Source of the DNA: Calditrichota bacterium | GTDB lineage: Bacteria; Zhuqueibacterota; Zhuqueibacteria; JANLFK01; Oleimicrobiaceae | Reading direction: 5' to 3' | Assembly: GCA_014359355.1 (NCBI GenBank) | Contig: JACIZP010000199.1 | Location: 1 to 33,158 of the forward strand | Length of the DNA stretch: 33,158 nucleotides | Shown: positions 9,461 through 17,902 of the stretch, piece by piece | How positions within the stretch are numbered: position 1 is the first letter of the stretch | Layout of the letters: the number at the start of each line of letters is the position of its first letter | Position numbers and translations under genes: made by a program | Notes under the pieces: model-generated | What the model was told of the DNA's origin: nothing | Databases searched by the model: none | The model's input: the letters and a program-made list of their open reading frames with translations, nothing else

Positions 9461-10687
9461 TCACACTTCCTGCATTGAGAATTCGGACCCACCTGCGAAG
9501 GCGAGCAGGCCCTGAATCCGTTCACCGATCGGGATGCCGTGCCGGCAGGAGGCGACGCACCGCTCGCAGTCCCGACAAGGCGCGAGTCCCCGCTGGTCGG
9601 CAAACTCCCTTAGGGCCTGGTGCGCCTGCCGGCTATTGCCATAGGCAAAGGCGTACATGGAGGCGCGCATGGCTGTGGGAATCTCCACTTGCTGCGGACA
9701 CGATGCCACGCACGAGCAACAGCCCTGGCAGTAGAACGACCCTGGGCTTGCGGCCGAAAGCTGCAGGTCCTTCTCTTCCTCCTCACTCAGTTTGAGGTTG
9801 GCCATCACGCCCCAATCAAGCTCGAGTTGCTCGAACGTCGTGACCCCGGGGATAGTGGTGCACACGTTTTCGTCGTTGAGCACCCACTTGAGGGCCGCCG
9901 CATGGTTCACGCTCTGCCGTTGGTTCATGCGGGCGCCCGCCTGCGTCTTCATGGCCACTATACCGACGCCCTTCTCCGCCGCGTACTTGATGGCTGCGCG
10001 CACCTCAGCGCGATGACCCTGGAGGTAGTTGTAGGCGGTGAGCACCACGTCCCACACGCCGCTATCCGCTGCCGCGCGAATCACCTCCGGCTCGTTGGCG
10101 TGCGTGGAAATCCCCACAAAGCGCGCCAGGCCTTTCTTCTTGGCGCCCTCGAAGATCTTGAGGAGAGGCTCATAGCTGACCATGCCCGCCGTCTGGCAGC
10201 TGTGCAAGTAGAGGATGTCCACGTAGTCGCTCTGCAGCCTCTTCAGGCTGATGCCCAGCATGCGGTCAAAATTCTCCTGCGTGGCGCCCGGAGAGGGGCC
10301 GCGATCGGCAGTGAGAAAGTTCCCCTCGCGGTCACGGGCAAACCAGAGCTTGGTGCCGATGACCACGCTTTCACGGCACTTGCGCTCGGCCACAACGGTG
10401 CCAATAACCTCCTCGCTCTTGCCGCCCATGTAGCCGTGGGCCGTGTCCAAGTGGCGCACGCCCAGGTCCAGCGCCTTGCGCAGCAGGTCTGGGCTGTCGG
10501 AGTTCATCACCCCAAAGCTGACGATGGGCAGACGAATACCGGTCTTGCCCAGCGGGCGGTAGATCACCTTCGTTGCGGAGGGCTGCTGCATGCCTAACGA
10601 GCGCATGAATGGCCACGCCGTCCCCAGCGCCAGTCCGCCCAACGCTGCGTTGGCCATAAATTCCCGCCTGGTTAGGTTTCGTCTCAT
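9461..10687 (-). CDS. Tat-exported aldo/keto reductase with two C-terminal 4Fe-4S motifs
   Basis: The 408-residue product begins MRRNLTRREFMANAALGG, a twin-arginine signal (TRREFM), so the folded protein with its cofactors is probably exported. GGAGGAGAAG directly before ATG 10687 fixes the start. The TIM-barrel aldo/keto reductase domain (residues 40-300) keeps the usual tetrad: D81 and Y86 in DTAHGY, K113 in IGTKLWF, and H162 in ILYLHSC. The C-terminus carries two CX2CX2CX3C clusters (C320/323/326/330 and C371/374/377/381), typical of two 4Fe-4S centres. Such iron-sulfur aldo/keto reductases are known; their substrates are mostly unknown. Neighbours are a TonB receptor (36 bases upstream) and the DUF6599 protein (10 bases downstream). 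Confidence 0.93.
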   Translation of the reverse strand: MRRNLTRREFMANAALGGLALGTAWPFMRSLGMQQPSATKVIYRPLGKTGIRLPIVSFGVMNSDSPDLLRKALDLGVRHLDTAHGYMGGKSEEVIGTVVAERKCRESVVIGTKLWFARDREGNFLTADRGPSPGATQENFDRMLGISLKRLQSDYVDILYLHSCQTAGMVSYEPLLKIFEGAKKKGLARFVGISTHANEPEVIRAAADSGVWDVVLTAYNYLQGHRAEVRAAIKYAAEKGVGIVAMKTQAGARMNQRQSVNHAAALKWVLNDENVCTTIPGVTTFEQLELDWGVMANLKLSEEEEKDLQLSAASPGSFYCQGCCSCVASCPQQVEIPTAMRASMYAFAYGNSRQAHQALREFADQRGLAPCRDCERCVASCRHGIPIGERIQGLLAFAGGSEFSMQEV

Positions 10688-10723
10688 CTTCTCCTCCAAT
10701 GCAGTTGCCGCGTATTTCCTTTC

Positions 10724-12898
10724 TCAGAAGCCACCTTGCAGACCAACGAAAAAGGTGCGCATGGGCATAAGGTTGCTTTCCATGGGCGCATAGTTGTACT
10801 GCAGCAGGTTGTTCACCCCTGCGCGCAATACGACTTTGCCCAGCTCCACACCAAAACGGAGGTCCACGAACTTCATCGGCACCCGCTCGTTGATGGGGTA
10901 GACCTTGACTTTGTCGATCTTGCTCGCGTAGCGGTAGTCGATTTCGCCTTGCAGCCGGCCCACGCGCAGATCGGCTCTCACCGTGCTGAGCACTTTGGGC
11001 CGGTAGGTGAGCGACTCATTCCACTTGACGTCGCGCGGGTCCATGGCGGTGGTGCTGAGGTGCAGTCCAGCGGTCCATCTGCGGTGCAGGAGGCGAAACG
11101 GCACGCTGGCGTTGGTGGTGGCCTCCACCCCGCAGACCCTGGCACGCGTCACGTTGCGAAACTGGATCTGCCCGCGAATCAGATCCAAGTGCGCCTCGAT
11201 CATGTCCCAGTACTCGTTGTCAAAAAACGAGACGTCCACATTCCAGTCGCGCGTGAGGTATTGGCGGAAGCCGAGGTCATAGGCCCACGAGCGCTCGGCG
11301 CGGATACCGGGATTGGCCTTGATCTTGAAGTTCATCACCGTTAGCTCGAGGTAGCGCTCCACGATAGTTGCCGCGCGGAAGCCGCTCCCTACCGAAGCGC
11401 GCAGGCTGGTGTTCGCCCAGGGCTGCCAGTTCACGCCAAGGCGAGGGCTGAACAGGTCCTCCTTCAGCCCGCCGATGATCTGGTAGCGATCGTAGCGCAG
11501 GCCACCGGTTAGACGGAGGTTGTCGCGCACCCGCCACTCATCCTGCACATAGGGGCCCACGAAAAAGCCCCGATGGCTGCCAAAGTACTTAGTGCTGCCC
11601 GCGTCGTGCTGGTACTGCACGCCGCCGGTAATAGTGTGGCGGTCGTGCGGCAGCCAATCTGCCTGGAGCTCGAATCCCTGTCCCCACGCCGGATTGAAAT
11701 TGGCCTCCGGGCCGAACTGATTGCCCATGAGCGTGCGCACCAACGAGCCTCGCACATGCACCGCCACCCGCGCGGAAAAGGGGACCACCACTTTGGCGTA
11801 ACAGGCCAGCTGGTTGGTTGCCGCCCGATTGCCCAGGTTCGCCTCGTCCACCTCGTAGGGGTCGTTCTGCCCTTTCCACTGGACGAAAAAACCACGCTTG
11901 ATGTAGCTGTAGGCCGCGTAGAGTGTCCACCGTACGTTGTTGCGAAAGCGATAGTCGGCGCGACCGGTGAGGTTGTATTTTTGAAAGTCGCCCAGTTGCG
12001 TGTAGCCGGTGGACATGAAGCGCCCTGCCGAAAGCCTGAGGCCCAGCGGCCCAAAGCTCCGGCTGTAGCTCACGTCTTCGCGCGTGTAGTGCAGCCGGTC
12101 GGGGTCGGTCCAGCGCCACTCATCGTAGTAGGGCCGATCGTATTTGCCTGCGGTCCACGAAAAGAGTAGTTGCCCAGCGGGCGAGGGCGACTTGGTGATG
12201 ACGTTGACCACCCCACCTAAGGCCGAGGCGCCCCAAAGCGTGGAGCCGGCCCCCTTCAGGACTTCGATCTGCTCGATGTCCAAGGGCGGCAACATGTCCC
12301 AGTTGAACTGCCCGGTATCGCTGGCGTAGACCGGAACCCCGTCCAGCAGGAGCAGGACCTTGTTGCCTGCGCCAAAGGTGTAGCCGGTGGAGCCGCGGAT
12401 GTTGATTTGCTCGCCGATAAAATTGACCCCGGGCGCCGTCTCCAATGCCTCGATGAGATTGGTGGCGCTGCGCCGCTGGATGTCGCGCGCGCTCACCACG
12501 GAAATGGACACCGCGGCCTGATCGAGCTGCTGCTGCGCCTTGCCAGCCACCACGACTATGGGGTCGAACTCAATGGTGGCAGGCTGCAGGGAAAAGGTGA
12601 GGCGCGTCTCCTGCCCGTCGACCACCTTCACCCCTTCGCGGGTCACCGCTCGGTAGCCGATCATCGAGGCGCGCACGGCATAAGTGCCAGGTGGCAAGTG
12701 AGCCACAACAAAGTGCCCCTCGCGGTCGGCGCTGGCCCCCCTGGTAGTGCCCAACACCTGCACATTGGCGCCAGGTAGCGGCTTGCCGCTCTCGCTGTCC
12801 ATCACCGTGCCAGCCATGCTCCCCACCCCGGCATGGCCAACACGCACGGCGGCCAAGGCTACACCACACACGAGAAGCAAGCTGTAGAGCGCGCGCAT
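10724..12898 (-). CDS. TonB-dependent outer-membrane receptor with N-terminal carboxypeptidase-regulatory-like domain
   Basis: This 724-residue receptor starts at 12898 (MRALYSLLLVCGVALAAV, signal peptide) after GGGAGAGGGAGAG. Residues about 28-110 form a carboxypeptidase-D regulatory-like beta-sandwich (GTVMDSESGKPLPGANVQVL to LPPGTYAVRASMIGYR). A TonB-box-like FDPIVVVAG leads into the plug (EALETAPGVNFIGEQINIRG, VLLLLDGVPVY, IEQIEVLKGAGSTLWGASAL, GGVVNVITKS). The rest is a 22-strand-type barrel ending in an aromatic (VGLQGGF). It imports a ligand across the outer membrane using TonB energy. No SusD-like partner is present, so a polysaccharide SusCD pair is unlikely; siderophore, cobalamin or another small ligand is possible. 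It lies 19 bases after the upstream lipoprotein gene. Confidence 0.95.
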   Translation of the reverse strand: MRALYSLLLVCGVALAAVRVGHAGVGSMAGTVMDSESGKPLPGANVQVLGTTRGASADREGHFVVAHLPPGTYAVRASMIGYRAVTREGVKVVDGQETRLTFSLQPATIEFDPIVVVAGKAQQQLDQAAVSISVVSARDIQRRSATNLIEALETAPGVNFIGEQINIRGSTGYTFGAGNKVLLLLDGVPVYASDTGQFNWDMLPPLDIEQIEVLKGAGSTLWGASALGGVVNVITKSPSPAGQLLFSWTAGKYDRPYYDEWRWTDPDRLHYTREDVSYSRSFGPLGLRLSAGRFMSTGYTQLGDFQKYNLTGRADYRFRNNVRWTLYAAYSYIKRGFFVQWKGQNDPYEVDEANLGNRAATNQLACYAKVVVPFSARVAVHVRGSLVRTLMGNQFGPEANFNPAWGQGFELQADWLPHDRHTITGGVQYQHDAGSTKYFGSHRGFFVGPYVQDEWRVRDNLRLTGGLRYDRYQIIGGLKEDLFSPRLGVNWQPWANTSLRASVGSGFRAATIVERYLELTVMNFKIKANPGIRAERSWAYDLGFRQYLTRDWNVDVSFFDNEYWDMIEAHLDLIRGQIQFRNVTRARVCGVEATTNASVPFRLLHRRWTAGLHLSTTAMDPRDVKWNESLTYRPKVLSTVRADLRVGRLQGEIDYRYASKIDKVKVYPINERVPMKFVDLRFGVELGKVVLRAGVNNLLQYNYAPMESNLMPMRTFFVGLQGGF

Positions 12899-12917
12899 CT
12901 CTCTCCCTCTCCCGAAC

Positions 12918-13793
12918 CTACGGCTTGGCCTTGGCCCAGTCAACAAAGATATCCACCCCCTTCTTCGTCTCACCGGCCTTGATGCTCAGCTTTCCCGGCT
13001 CACCTGGGGCGCTCGGGTCTTCGTAGATGCCGAGCACGCGATAGTCGGTCAGGCTGGCCCGCTCCGGCAGCCAGAAGACAGCCACGTACTCCACCGTCCC
13101 ATGCCGCACCGGGAGCACGTAATGGTAGGCGTTCTTCTGGGCATCGAACTTCTCGGATTCTGGGCCTACGGAAAAGTCGATGGACTTGAGCAGAGTCAGG
13201 TACTCGACATTCACCTCAGGCTTGCGCACATAGGCGGCAACCGCCGTGGCCAGCGTGTTGCCAGGGAAGGGCCCGTTGAAATAGAGAGTCCCCTCGATGC
13301 TCGCGTCGCGGTCCACCCGACTCCAGTTGGCACGCAGGTCGATTTCAAAGACCGGCTCCTCCTTGGTGATGTCGAATCCCAAGGGCAGCAGGTTGTTGGT
13401 GGCATCCAGGGGCAGGGCAAGGACATCAGCGAGATTTGACTTGGTCTCGGTGTTGTACCACCACAGGCTGATGGCCTCGTAATGGCCGTAAGGGAGACCC
13501 ATCTCCGCCATCACCGTGTCGCGCACGGCATCCCATTTGAAGGGGAGGCTATTGGGGCTGTGGTAGAGCTCATTGATGGCGCGCGGCGGAAACTTGGGGG
13601 CCACAACCAAGTAGATGCCCTGCGTGTTCTTGGGCGGGGGTCCACCGTAGAACAGCACCCTTGCCCGCACCATGCCCGGCAACGGGGCGATGCCGTGCTC
13701 AACCTCACAGGAGAGCGCAGCCAGCAGGGCAGCCACGCCGATGACGGCGCTGGCGAGCACAACGCCCCTGACTGCACCACGGGGGATAGTCAT
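12918..13793 (-). CDS. Exported protein of unknown function, possible lipoprotein
   Basis: I do not recognise a family for this 291-residue protein. It starts at ATG 13793 with an N-terminal hydrophobic segment (VVLASAVIGVAALLAALSC), ending in a cysteine that could be lipidated, although leucine at -2 makes a weak lipobox. The mature part is rich in beta-type sequence: VRARVLFYGGPPPKNTQGIY, LPYGHYEAISLWWYN, and IKAGETKKGVDIFVDW near the end, which looks like a small Ig-like or carboxypeptidase-regulatory-type sandwich. It lies 20 bases after the upstream sorting-domain gene and 19 bases before the TonB receptor, so it may act with that receptor at the cell envelope. Confidence 0.8.
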   Translation of the reverse strand: MTIPRGAVRGVVLASAVIGVAALLAALSCEVEHGIAPLPGMVRARVLFYGGPPPKNTQGIYLVVAPKFPPRAINELYHSPNSLPFKWDAVRDTVMAEMGLPYGHYEAISLWWYNTETKSNLADVLALPLDATNNLLPLGFDITKEEPVFEIDLRANWSRVDRDASIEGTLYFNGPFPGNTLATAVAAYVRKPEVNVEYLTLLKSIDFSVGPESEKFDAQKNAYHYVLPVRHGTVEYVAVFWLPERASLTDYRVLGIYEDPSAPGEPGKLSIKAGETKKGVDIFVDWAKAKP

Positions 13794-13813
13794 GCCTCAC
13801 CCCACCTGGCAGG

Positions 13814-15595
13814 TCAGCGAACGAGTAGCACTTTAGTACTGCTGGACCGCCCGGCACCGCGCAACCAGCACGTGTAGACACCCGGGGGCAGCAGGTTCCC
13901 TTCGGAGTCGCGGCCGTCCCAGTACACCTCGTGCTTCCCTGGGGCGAACTCGCCGGCAGTAACGGTGCGCACGAGACGACCTTTCACGTCCACTACCGTC
14001 AAGGTCAGGTGCTCATATCCGGCCGCCTCAAAGCGCAGTCTGGCGCCCAGCGCGGCAGGATTCGGAAAGGCGGGCAAGAGCCGAAACTGCGCAGGTGTCT
14101 GAGGGGTTTCAGTGGCCACACCGCTGGGATACGACACTGCCCGCGCCGCAACCTTGACCGGGTGCTGGATAATAAAGGCCAACTTCTCCGCCTCGCTGCG
14201 GGGCAAATTGGCCGGCAAGAAGTAGGCGACAAAGCCCAACTCCAAGTTCACGCTATCCTGGCCGCTCCCCCGGAAGACAATGCCATAGTCGCCGTAGGAG
14301 ACGCCGTCACCGGTGTCGCCGCCAGCGGTGCCGTCGGCCACGCCTCCCTGCTGGCTATCGTGGTAGTAGAGGGCAATGCTCTGCCAGGTGGTGTCGCGAA
14401 AAGTGCCCATGGTGAACATGCTGCCCTGCGGGCCGGTGACCAGGCCCCACTCCCGAATGGGGAGTTGGATCTGGCTATTCACCACATCTGGCACCCCGTC
14501 GATCGGCACACCGGCGTTGAAGCGGTTGTGGAAGCGCATGCCGACGGCGTTGGCGTTGAAATCCCACGACTGTCGGAGGAGATCCATTTCGATGTAGATG
14601 TCATTCTCGGTGTGAAACGCGGCCTTTAGCTTCTCCGGATCCAAATTGGCGCCACCCACCACCGCAGCCGAAAACGGGTAGAAGTACCCCTTGACGTAGA
14701 ATGCCACCTCGTGGAGCAGTATCACGCCAAACTTGATCGTCTGCCGAGCGGTGCGCACCAGTCGCACCACCGGTCGCGCAGTGTAGCCAAAGTAGTAGCG
14801 ACCCGCCTCGTGGGCCTGGTAGAGGTGCAGGTTGTCACGCTCGTTGGCAGCTGGGGCTCCGCCGAGACCGACTGTAAACGTCATCAACCCAAAAAAGTCC
14901 ATGTAGCCGACGAAGCGGATCTTTTGCGTATCGAAAAAGTCCACGCCGCTGCCGTACGGAGGCTTGATAGCCACATCCTCCACCATGCCGTTGGTCGAGC
15001 TGAGGCGCAGACGGTACATGCTCGTCTCCACCTGTTGCTGGGCCGGGTCGAAGGCGAAGCCGTAGGGGCTGGGCACCTGCACGTTCAGGGTGGATGACTG
15101 GTAAAGGTAGGCGTAGCAACGCCAGGAGGGGTTCAGTGGGTCGGCGACCTCAATCTCCCAGCGCCGATGCTGGCGCGCGTCCGGGTCGTCCAGCCAGGCA
15201 TCATCCGGGGCACGGTCGCCCATGTCCCCCACCAGAAAGACGAGCTCGTCGTCGGCGTCAAAGGCCGGGTTCGCATCGGCGGCAATCACGTTGGCGCTGC
15301 CCACCTGCACGTAGAAATCGCGGCGGGCCTCTGCCACCTCGGGCTTGCACGGGTCCGCGGTGTTGTAGACTTCATCGATCTGGAAAGGCATCGGCCGCCA
15401 GACGCCGGTCCAGGCATCATAGGCGTACAGGTAGAGCTGCTCGATGGGCAGGTCCTCCCAGATCGGCATTTCGCGATGCTTGATCACCACCGGCTCGTAC
15501 CGCCGCTCCTGATAGAGCTGTTGCCCGCTGAGTTGCGCAACCAGCAGGCCGCATAGCAGCACTCCCACGGCACCCCATACTCTCCACGTGCTCAT
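13814..15595 (-). CDS. Secreted protein with C-terminal FlgD-like/sorting domain (paralogue of 15632-17320)
   Basis: This 593-residue protein starts at 15595 (MSTWRVWGAVGVLLCGLLVA) after GAGG; a GTG two codons earlier is the alternative. A signal peptide is followed by a large domain of unknown family: LYLYAYDAWTGVWRPMPFQI, ELVFLVGDMGDRAPDDAWLD, VGYMDFFGLMTFTVGLGG, YGDYGIVFRGSGQDSVNLEL. The last 90 residues hold an FPNPAALGARLRFEAAG block, then VVDVKGRLVRTV and YWDGRDSEGNLLPPGVYTCW. This is the FlgD-Ig-like C-terminal type common on secreted proteins of FCB and KSB1-like bacteria. The next gene upstream encodes a clear paralogue, 30 bases away, so the pair arose by tandem duplication. Function is unknown; co-transcription with a TonB receptor suggests a cell-surface role. 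Confidence 0.85.
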   Translation of the reverse strand: MSTWRVWGAVGVLLCGLLVAQLSGQQLYQERRYEPVVIKHREMPIWEDLPIEQLYLYAYDAWTGVWRPMPFQIDEVYNTADPCKPEVAEARRDFYVQVGSANVIAADANPAFDADDELVFLVGDMGDRAPDDAWLDDPDARQHRRWEIEVADPLNPSWRCYAYLYQSSTLNVQVPSPYGFAFDPAQQQVETSMYRLRLSSTNGMVEDVAIKPPYGSGVDFFDTQKIRFVGYMDFFGLMTFTVGLGGAPAANERDNLHLYQAHEAGRYYFGYTARPVVRLVRTARQTIKFGVILLHEVAFYVKGYFYPFSAAVVGGANLDPEKLKAAFHTENDIYIEMDLLRQSWDFNANAVGMRFHNRFNAGVPIDGVPDVVNSQIQLPIREWGLVTGPQGSMFTMGTFRDTTWQSIALYYHDSQQGGVADGTAGGDTGDGVSYGDYGIVFRGSGQDSVNLELGFVAYFLPANLPRSEAEKLAFIIQHPVKVAARAVSYPSGVATETPQTPAQFRLLPAFPNPAALGARLRFEAAGYEHLTLTVVDVKGRLVRTVTAGEFAPGKHEVYWDGRDSEGNLLPPGVYTCWLRGAGRSSSTKVLLVR

Positions 15596-15631
15596 AGGCA
15601 CCTCACTGCCAATCGCTGCGCCCCCGTGAGC

Positions 15632-17320
15632 TTAGCGCAACAGCAACATCTTGCGCACCAGGTCTCCACCTTCCGTACGGAGCATCGCCAGGTACACGCC
15701 GGAGGGGACCTCTGCGCCAGCCTCGTCGCGGCCGTCCCACTCCACCGCCTGGGTGGACCCGCCCGCACCGCTCAGCCTGAAGCGGCGCACCAGCCTGCCC
15801 GTGCCATCGAGGATCTGGAGCTCAGCAGAGGCGCGTGCCGGCAGCTCCACTTGCAGCCTGGTCCGCGGATTGAACGGATTCGGGTAGTTCTGGTGAAGCG
15901 CCCAACCCGACGGGACACGGTCCGCTTGCCCAGCGGCTACGCCTGACATGTAGCTCTCCGCCTGCACGTTCACCGTCATGCCGGTCTCGACCCACTCCTT
16001 GAGCGCCGCCGCTACCGTCGGCGACTGATATGCCGGCAAGAAGTAGCAGGCAAATTCGAAGCTGAGCAGCACCGGGAAGGTCTCGCCGATGAAGACGTAG
16101 CCAAAATCGCCGTAGGAGGCGCCATCGCCAGTATCGCCACCGGAGAGATACTCATGCGTGCCGTCTGCGGAGCCGCCTGCGGCATTGTCCCAGTAGTAGA
16201 GCCCCTGTTGAGAGCCGAGGCGAGGCACCTTGGTGACGGTCACGATCGTGCCTTGCTCGCCGGTGACCATGGCCCAATTCAGTCCAGGCGCTTCCACGGT
16301 GGTCACGGCAGTATCGGGCACACCATCCACAACCAGGCCTTCGGAATTGTAGGCGTTGTAGAAGCGCATCCCCGAGGCCTGCGGCGTCAGGTCCAGTGAC
16401 TGGCGCACCAGATCCAGCGTGATGACCACGTCTTCCGGCAGGTTCACGCTGTCGATTGCGCCGCCAAAGCTGACGCTGTACGGATAAAAGTACGTGGTGA
16501 GCGGAAAGCCGACAGGAAGCTGCCACCCCAAGACCACAAGTCCCACCCACTCCCGAACGATCACGCGCACCGGCCCGACAACCACCTTGGTGGAATCCGT
16601 GGCCCTGCGGAAAAAGTCGCGCTCATTGCCAGGAGGGTTGCCGCCTTTCCCCAAGTAGAACGAAAGGGCCTGGTACCTGAAGTAACCCACGATGCGCAGC
16701 TTCTGCGTATCCACCAGGTGCACGCCGGAGCCGCCACCTTCCGGTTTAATCCGTACATCGCCGATCAAGCCGGAGGGAGCAAAACCGACCGCATAGCTGC
16801 TCGTCTCCACCCACTCAGAATCTGGCGCAGCCCACTTCCACGAGTCGACATAAGGAGTCGGCGCGGGCCCGGTGATGGTCGAGCTCACGTAGAGGTAGGC
16901 CCAGGCTCTTTGCGCGGGATCCGCCCCGTCGGCCACCTCTATCGCAAAGCGAGGATGGCTTCTGGACTCCACGTCATCGATCCACGCCTCGGGTGGTGCC
17001 TCGTCACCCAAGTCGCGGACCATAAACACCAGTTGGTCGAAGCCGTCGAAAAGAAGGTTATGGGGAAAAGTGAAAAAATCCGTGGAGTCTTTCTCGTCGA
17101 TCTGGAAAGGAATCCGTTCCCACACGCCTCCTTGGCTGCGATAGGCGAACAGGTACAGGTGTTCAACTGGGGTCCCATGGAGTTCCGGAAAAGAGTTCGC
17201 GTCGACGACCACCGGCTGCCATGGGCGGTCCAGTGTCTTGGCCCTCTGCGCAAATACGGGCAGGGCCGCCGCCACGAAAAGGGCACATGCCCCCACCACG
17301 ACAAATTTTGGCCGTCTCAT
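15632..17320 (-). CDS. Secreted protein with C-terminal FlgD-like/sorting domain (paralogue of 13814-15595)
   Basis: The 562-residue product has a signal peptide (MRRPKFVVVGACALFVAAAL, cleavage likely after VFAQ). ATG 17320 follows GGAGGTCAAGAG, a strong ribosome-binding site. The body aligns by eye with the downstream paralogue: LYLFAYRSQGGVWERIPFQI, QLVFMVRDLGDEAPPEAWID, VDTQKLRIVGYFRYQALSFY, SGGDTGDGASYGDFGYVFIG. The C-terminus contains NYPNPFNPRTRLQVELP, LQILDGTGRLVRRF and EWDGRDEAGAEVPSGVYLAM, the FlgD-like sorting type. It is probably the first gene of the six-gene set extending to 8515, with a 129-base gap to the DUF4870 gene before it. The enzymatic or binding role of the main domain is not recognised. 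Confidence 0.87.
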   Translation of the reverse strand: MRRPKFVVVGACALFVAAALPVFAQRAKTLDRPWQPVVVDANSFPELHGTPVEHLYLFAYRSQGGVWERIPFQIDEKDSTDFFTFPHNLLFDGFDQLVFMVRDLGDEAPPEAWIDDVESRSHPRFAIEVADGADPAQRAWAYLYVSSTITGPAPTPYVDSWKWAAPDSEWVETSSYAVGFAPSGLIGDVRIKPEGGGSGVHLVDTQKLRIVGYFRYQALSFYLGKGGNPPGNERDFFRRATDSTKVVVGPVRVIVREWVGLVVLGWQLPVGFPLTTYFYPYSVSFGGAIDSVNLPEDVVITLDLVRQSLDLTPQASGMRFYNAYNSEGLVVDGVPDTAVTTVEAPGLNWAMVTGEQGTIVTVTKVPRLGSQQGLYYWDNAAGGSADGTHEYLSGGDTGDGASYGDFGYVFIGETFPVLLSFEFACYFLPAYQSPTVAAALKEWVETGMTVNVQAESYMSGVAAGQADRVPSGWALHQNYPNPFNPRTRLQVELPARASAELQILDGTGRLVRRFRLSGAGGSTQAVEWDGRDEAGAEVPSGVYLAMLRTEGGDLVRKMLLLR

Positions 17321-17449
17321 CTCTTGACCTCCGACTTTTCAGCGGCCGCCAGCCGCGGGCGTTCGCATCACACCCAGCGGCTCCGCGCACGAGGCCGAGC
17401 GATCTGCTGGGCCCTCGCCCCCTGCCGCAGCCTCTGCGCCTGCCACGCG

Positions 17450-17803
17450 CTACTTGATGAGGCGCAGGTTCAATGGGTAGCGGAAGCGCTCGCCTTCATT
17501 GGCACGCACGGCCGCGATGATGACCTCCACAAGCCAAAAGACCCCCAGGGCAATGAGGAGAGGGATGCCGATAAGCACTATGCTCAGAATCCCGGCCGCC
17601 ACCACATAGATTGTCAAGCTAATTTGGAAGTTGAGCGACTCTTTGCCCTGGTCATCCACCAGCGGCAGCTCTTCCTTCTTGATGAGCCAAATCACCAGCG
17701 GCGCGATGATGTGCCCAAAGGGGAAGACGAAGCCGGCCAGGGCGCCGATGTGGCAAAACAGTGCCCAAGTTCTCTCGTCCTTGCTTGCGGTCTGCTCGCT
17801 CAT
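17450..17803 (-). CDS. DUF4870-type small membrane protein
   Basis: This 117-residue protein starts with a hydrophilic MSEQTASKDERTWALFCHIG. Three or so hydrophobic helices follow (LAGFVFPFGHIIAPLVIWLI; ISLTIYVVAAGILSIVLIGI; LLIALGVFWLVEVIIAAV), and it ends in a short polar tail. The motif WLIKKEELPLVDDQGKESLN, with the FQISLTIY that follows, is characteristic of DUF4870 (TIC20-like) proteins, whose role is not established. GGGAGGTGCC before ATG 17803 supports the start. It may share a transcript with the genes on either side, but the 99- and 129-base gaps leave room for separate promoters. Confidence 0.9.
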   Translation of the reverse strand: MSEQTASKDERTWALFCHIGALAGFVFPFGHIIAPLVIWLIKKEELPLVDDQGKESLNFQISLTIYVVAAGILSIVLIGIPLLIALGVFWLVEVIIAAVRANEGERFRYPLNLRLIK

Positions 17804-17902
17804 GGCACCTCCCAGGCGCGTGGTTCACTGCCAAATGCAAGGTAGCAAAGCGCACCAAATTGTCATGTGCGTTCCATCACGAAATGGCTTTTTCTCCGCC
17901 CC

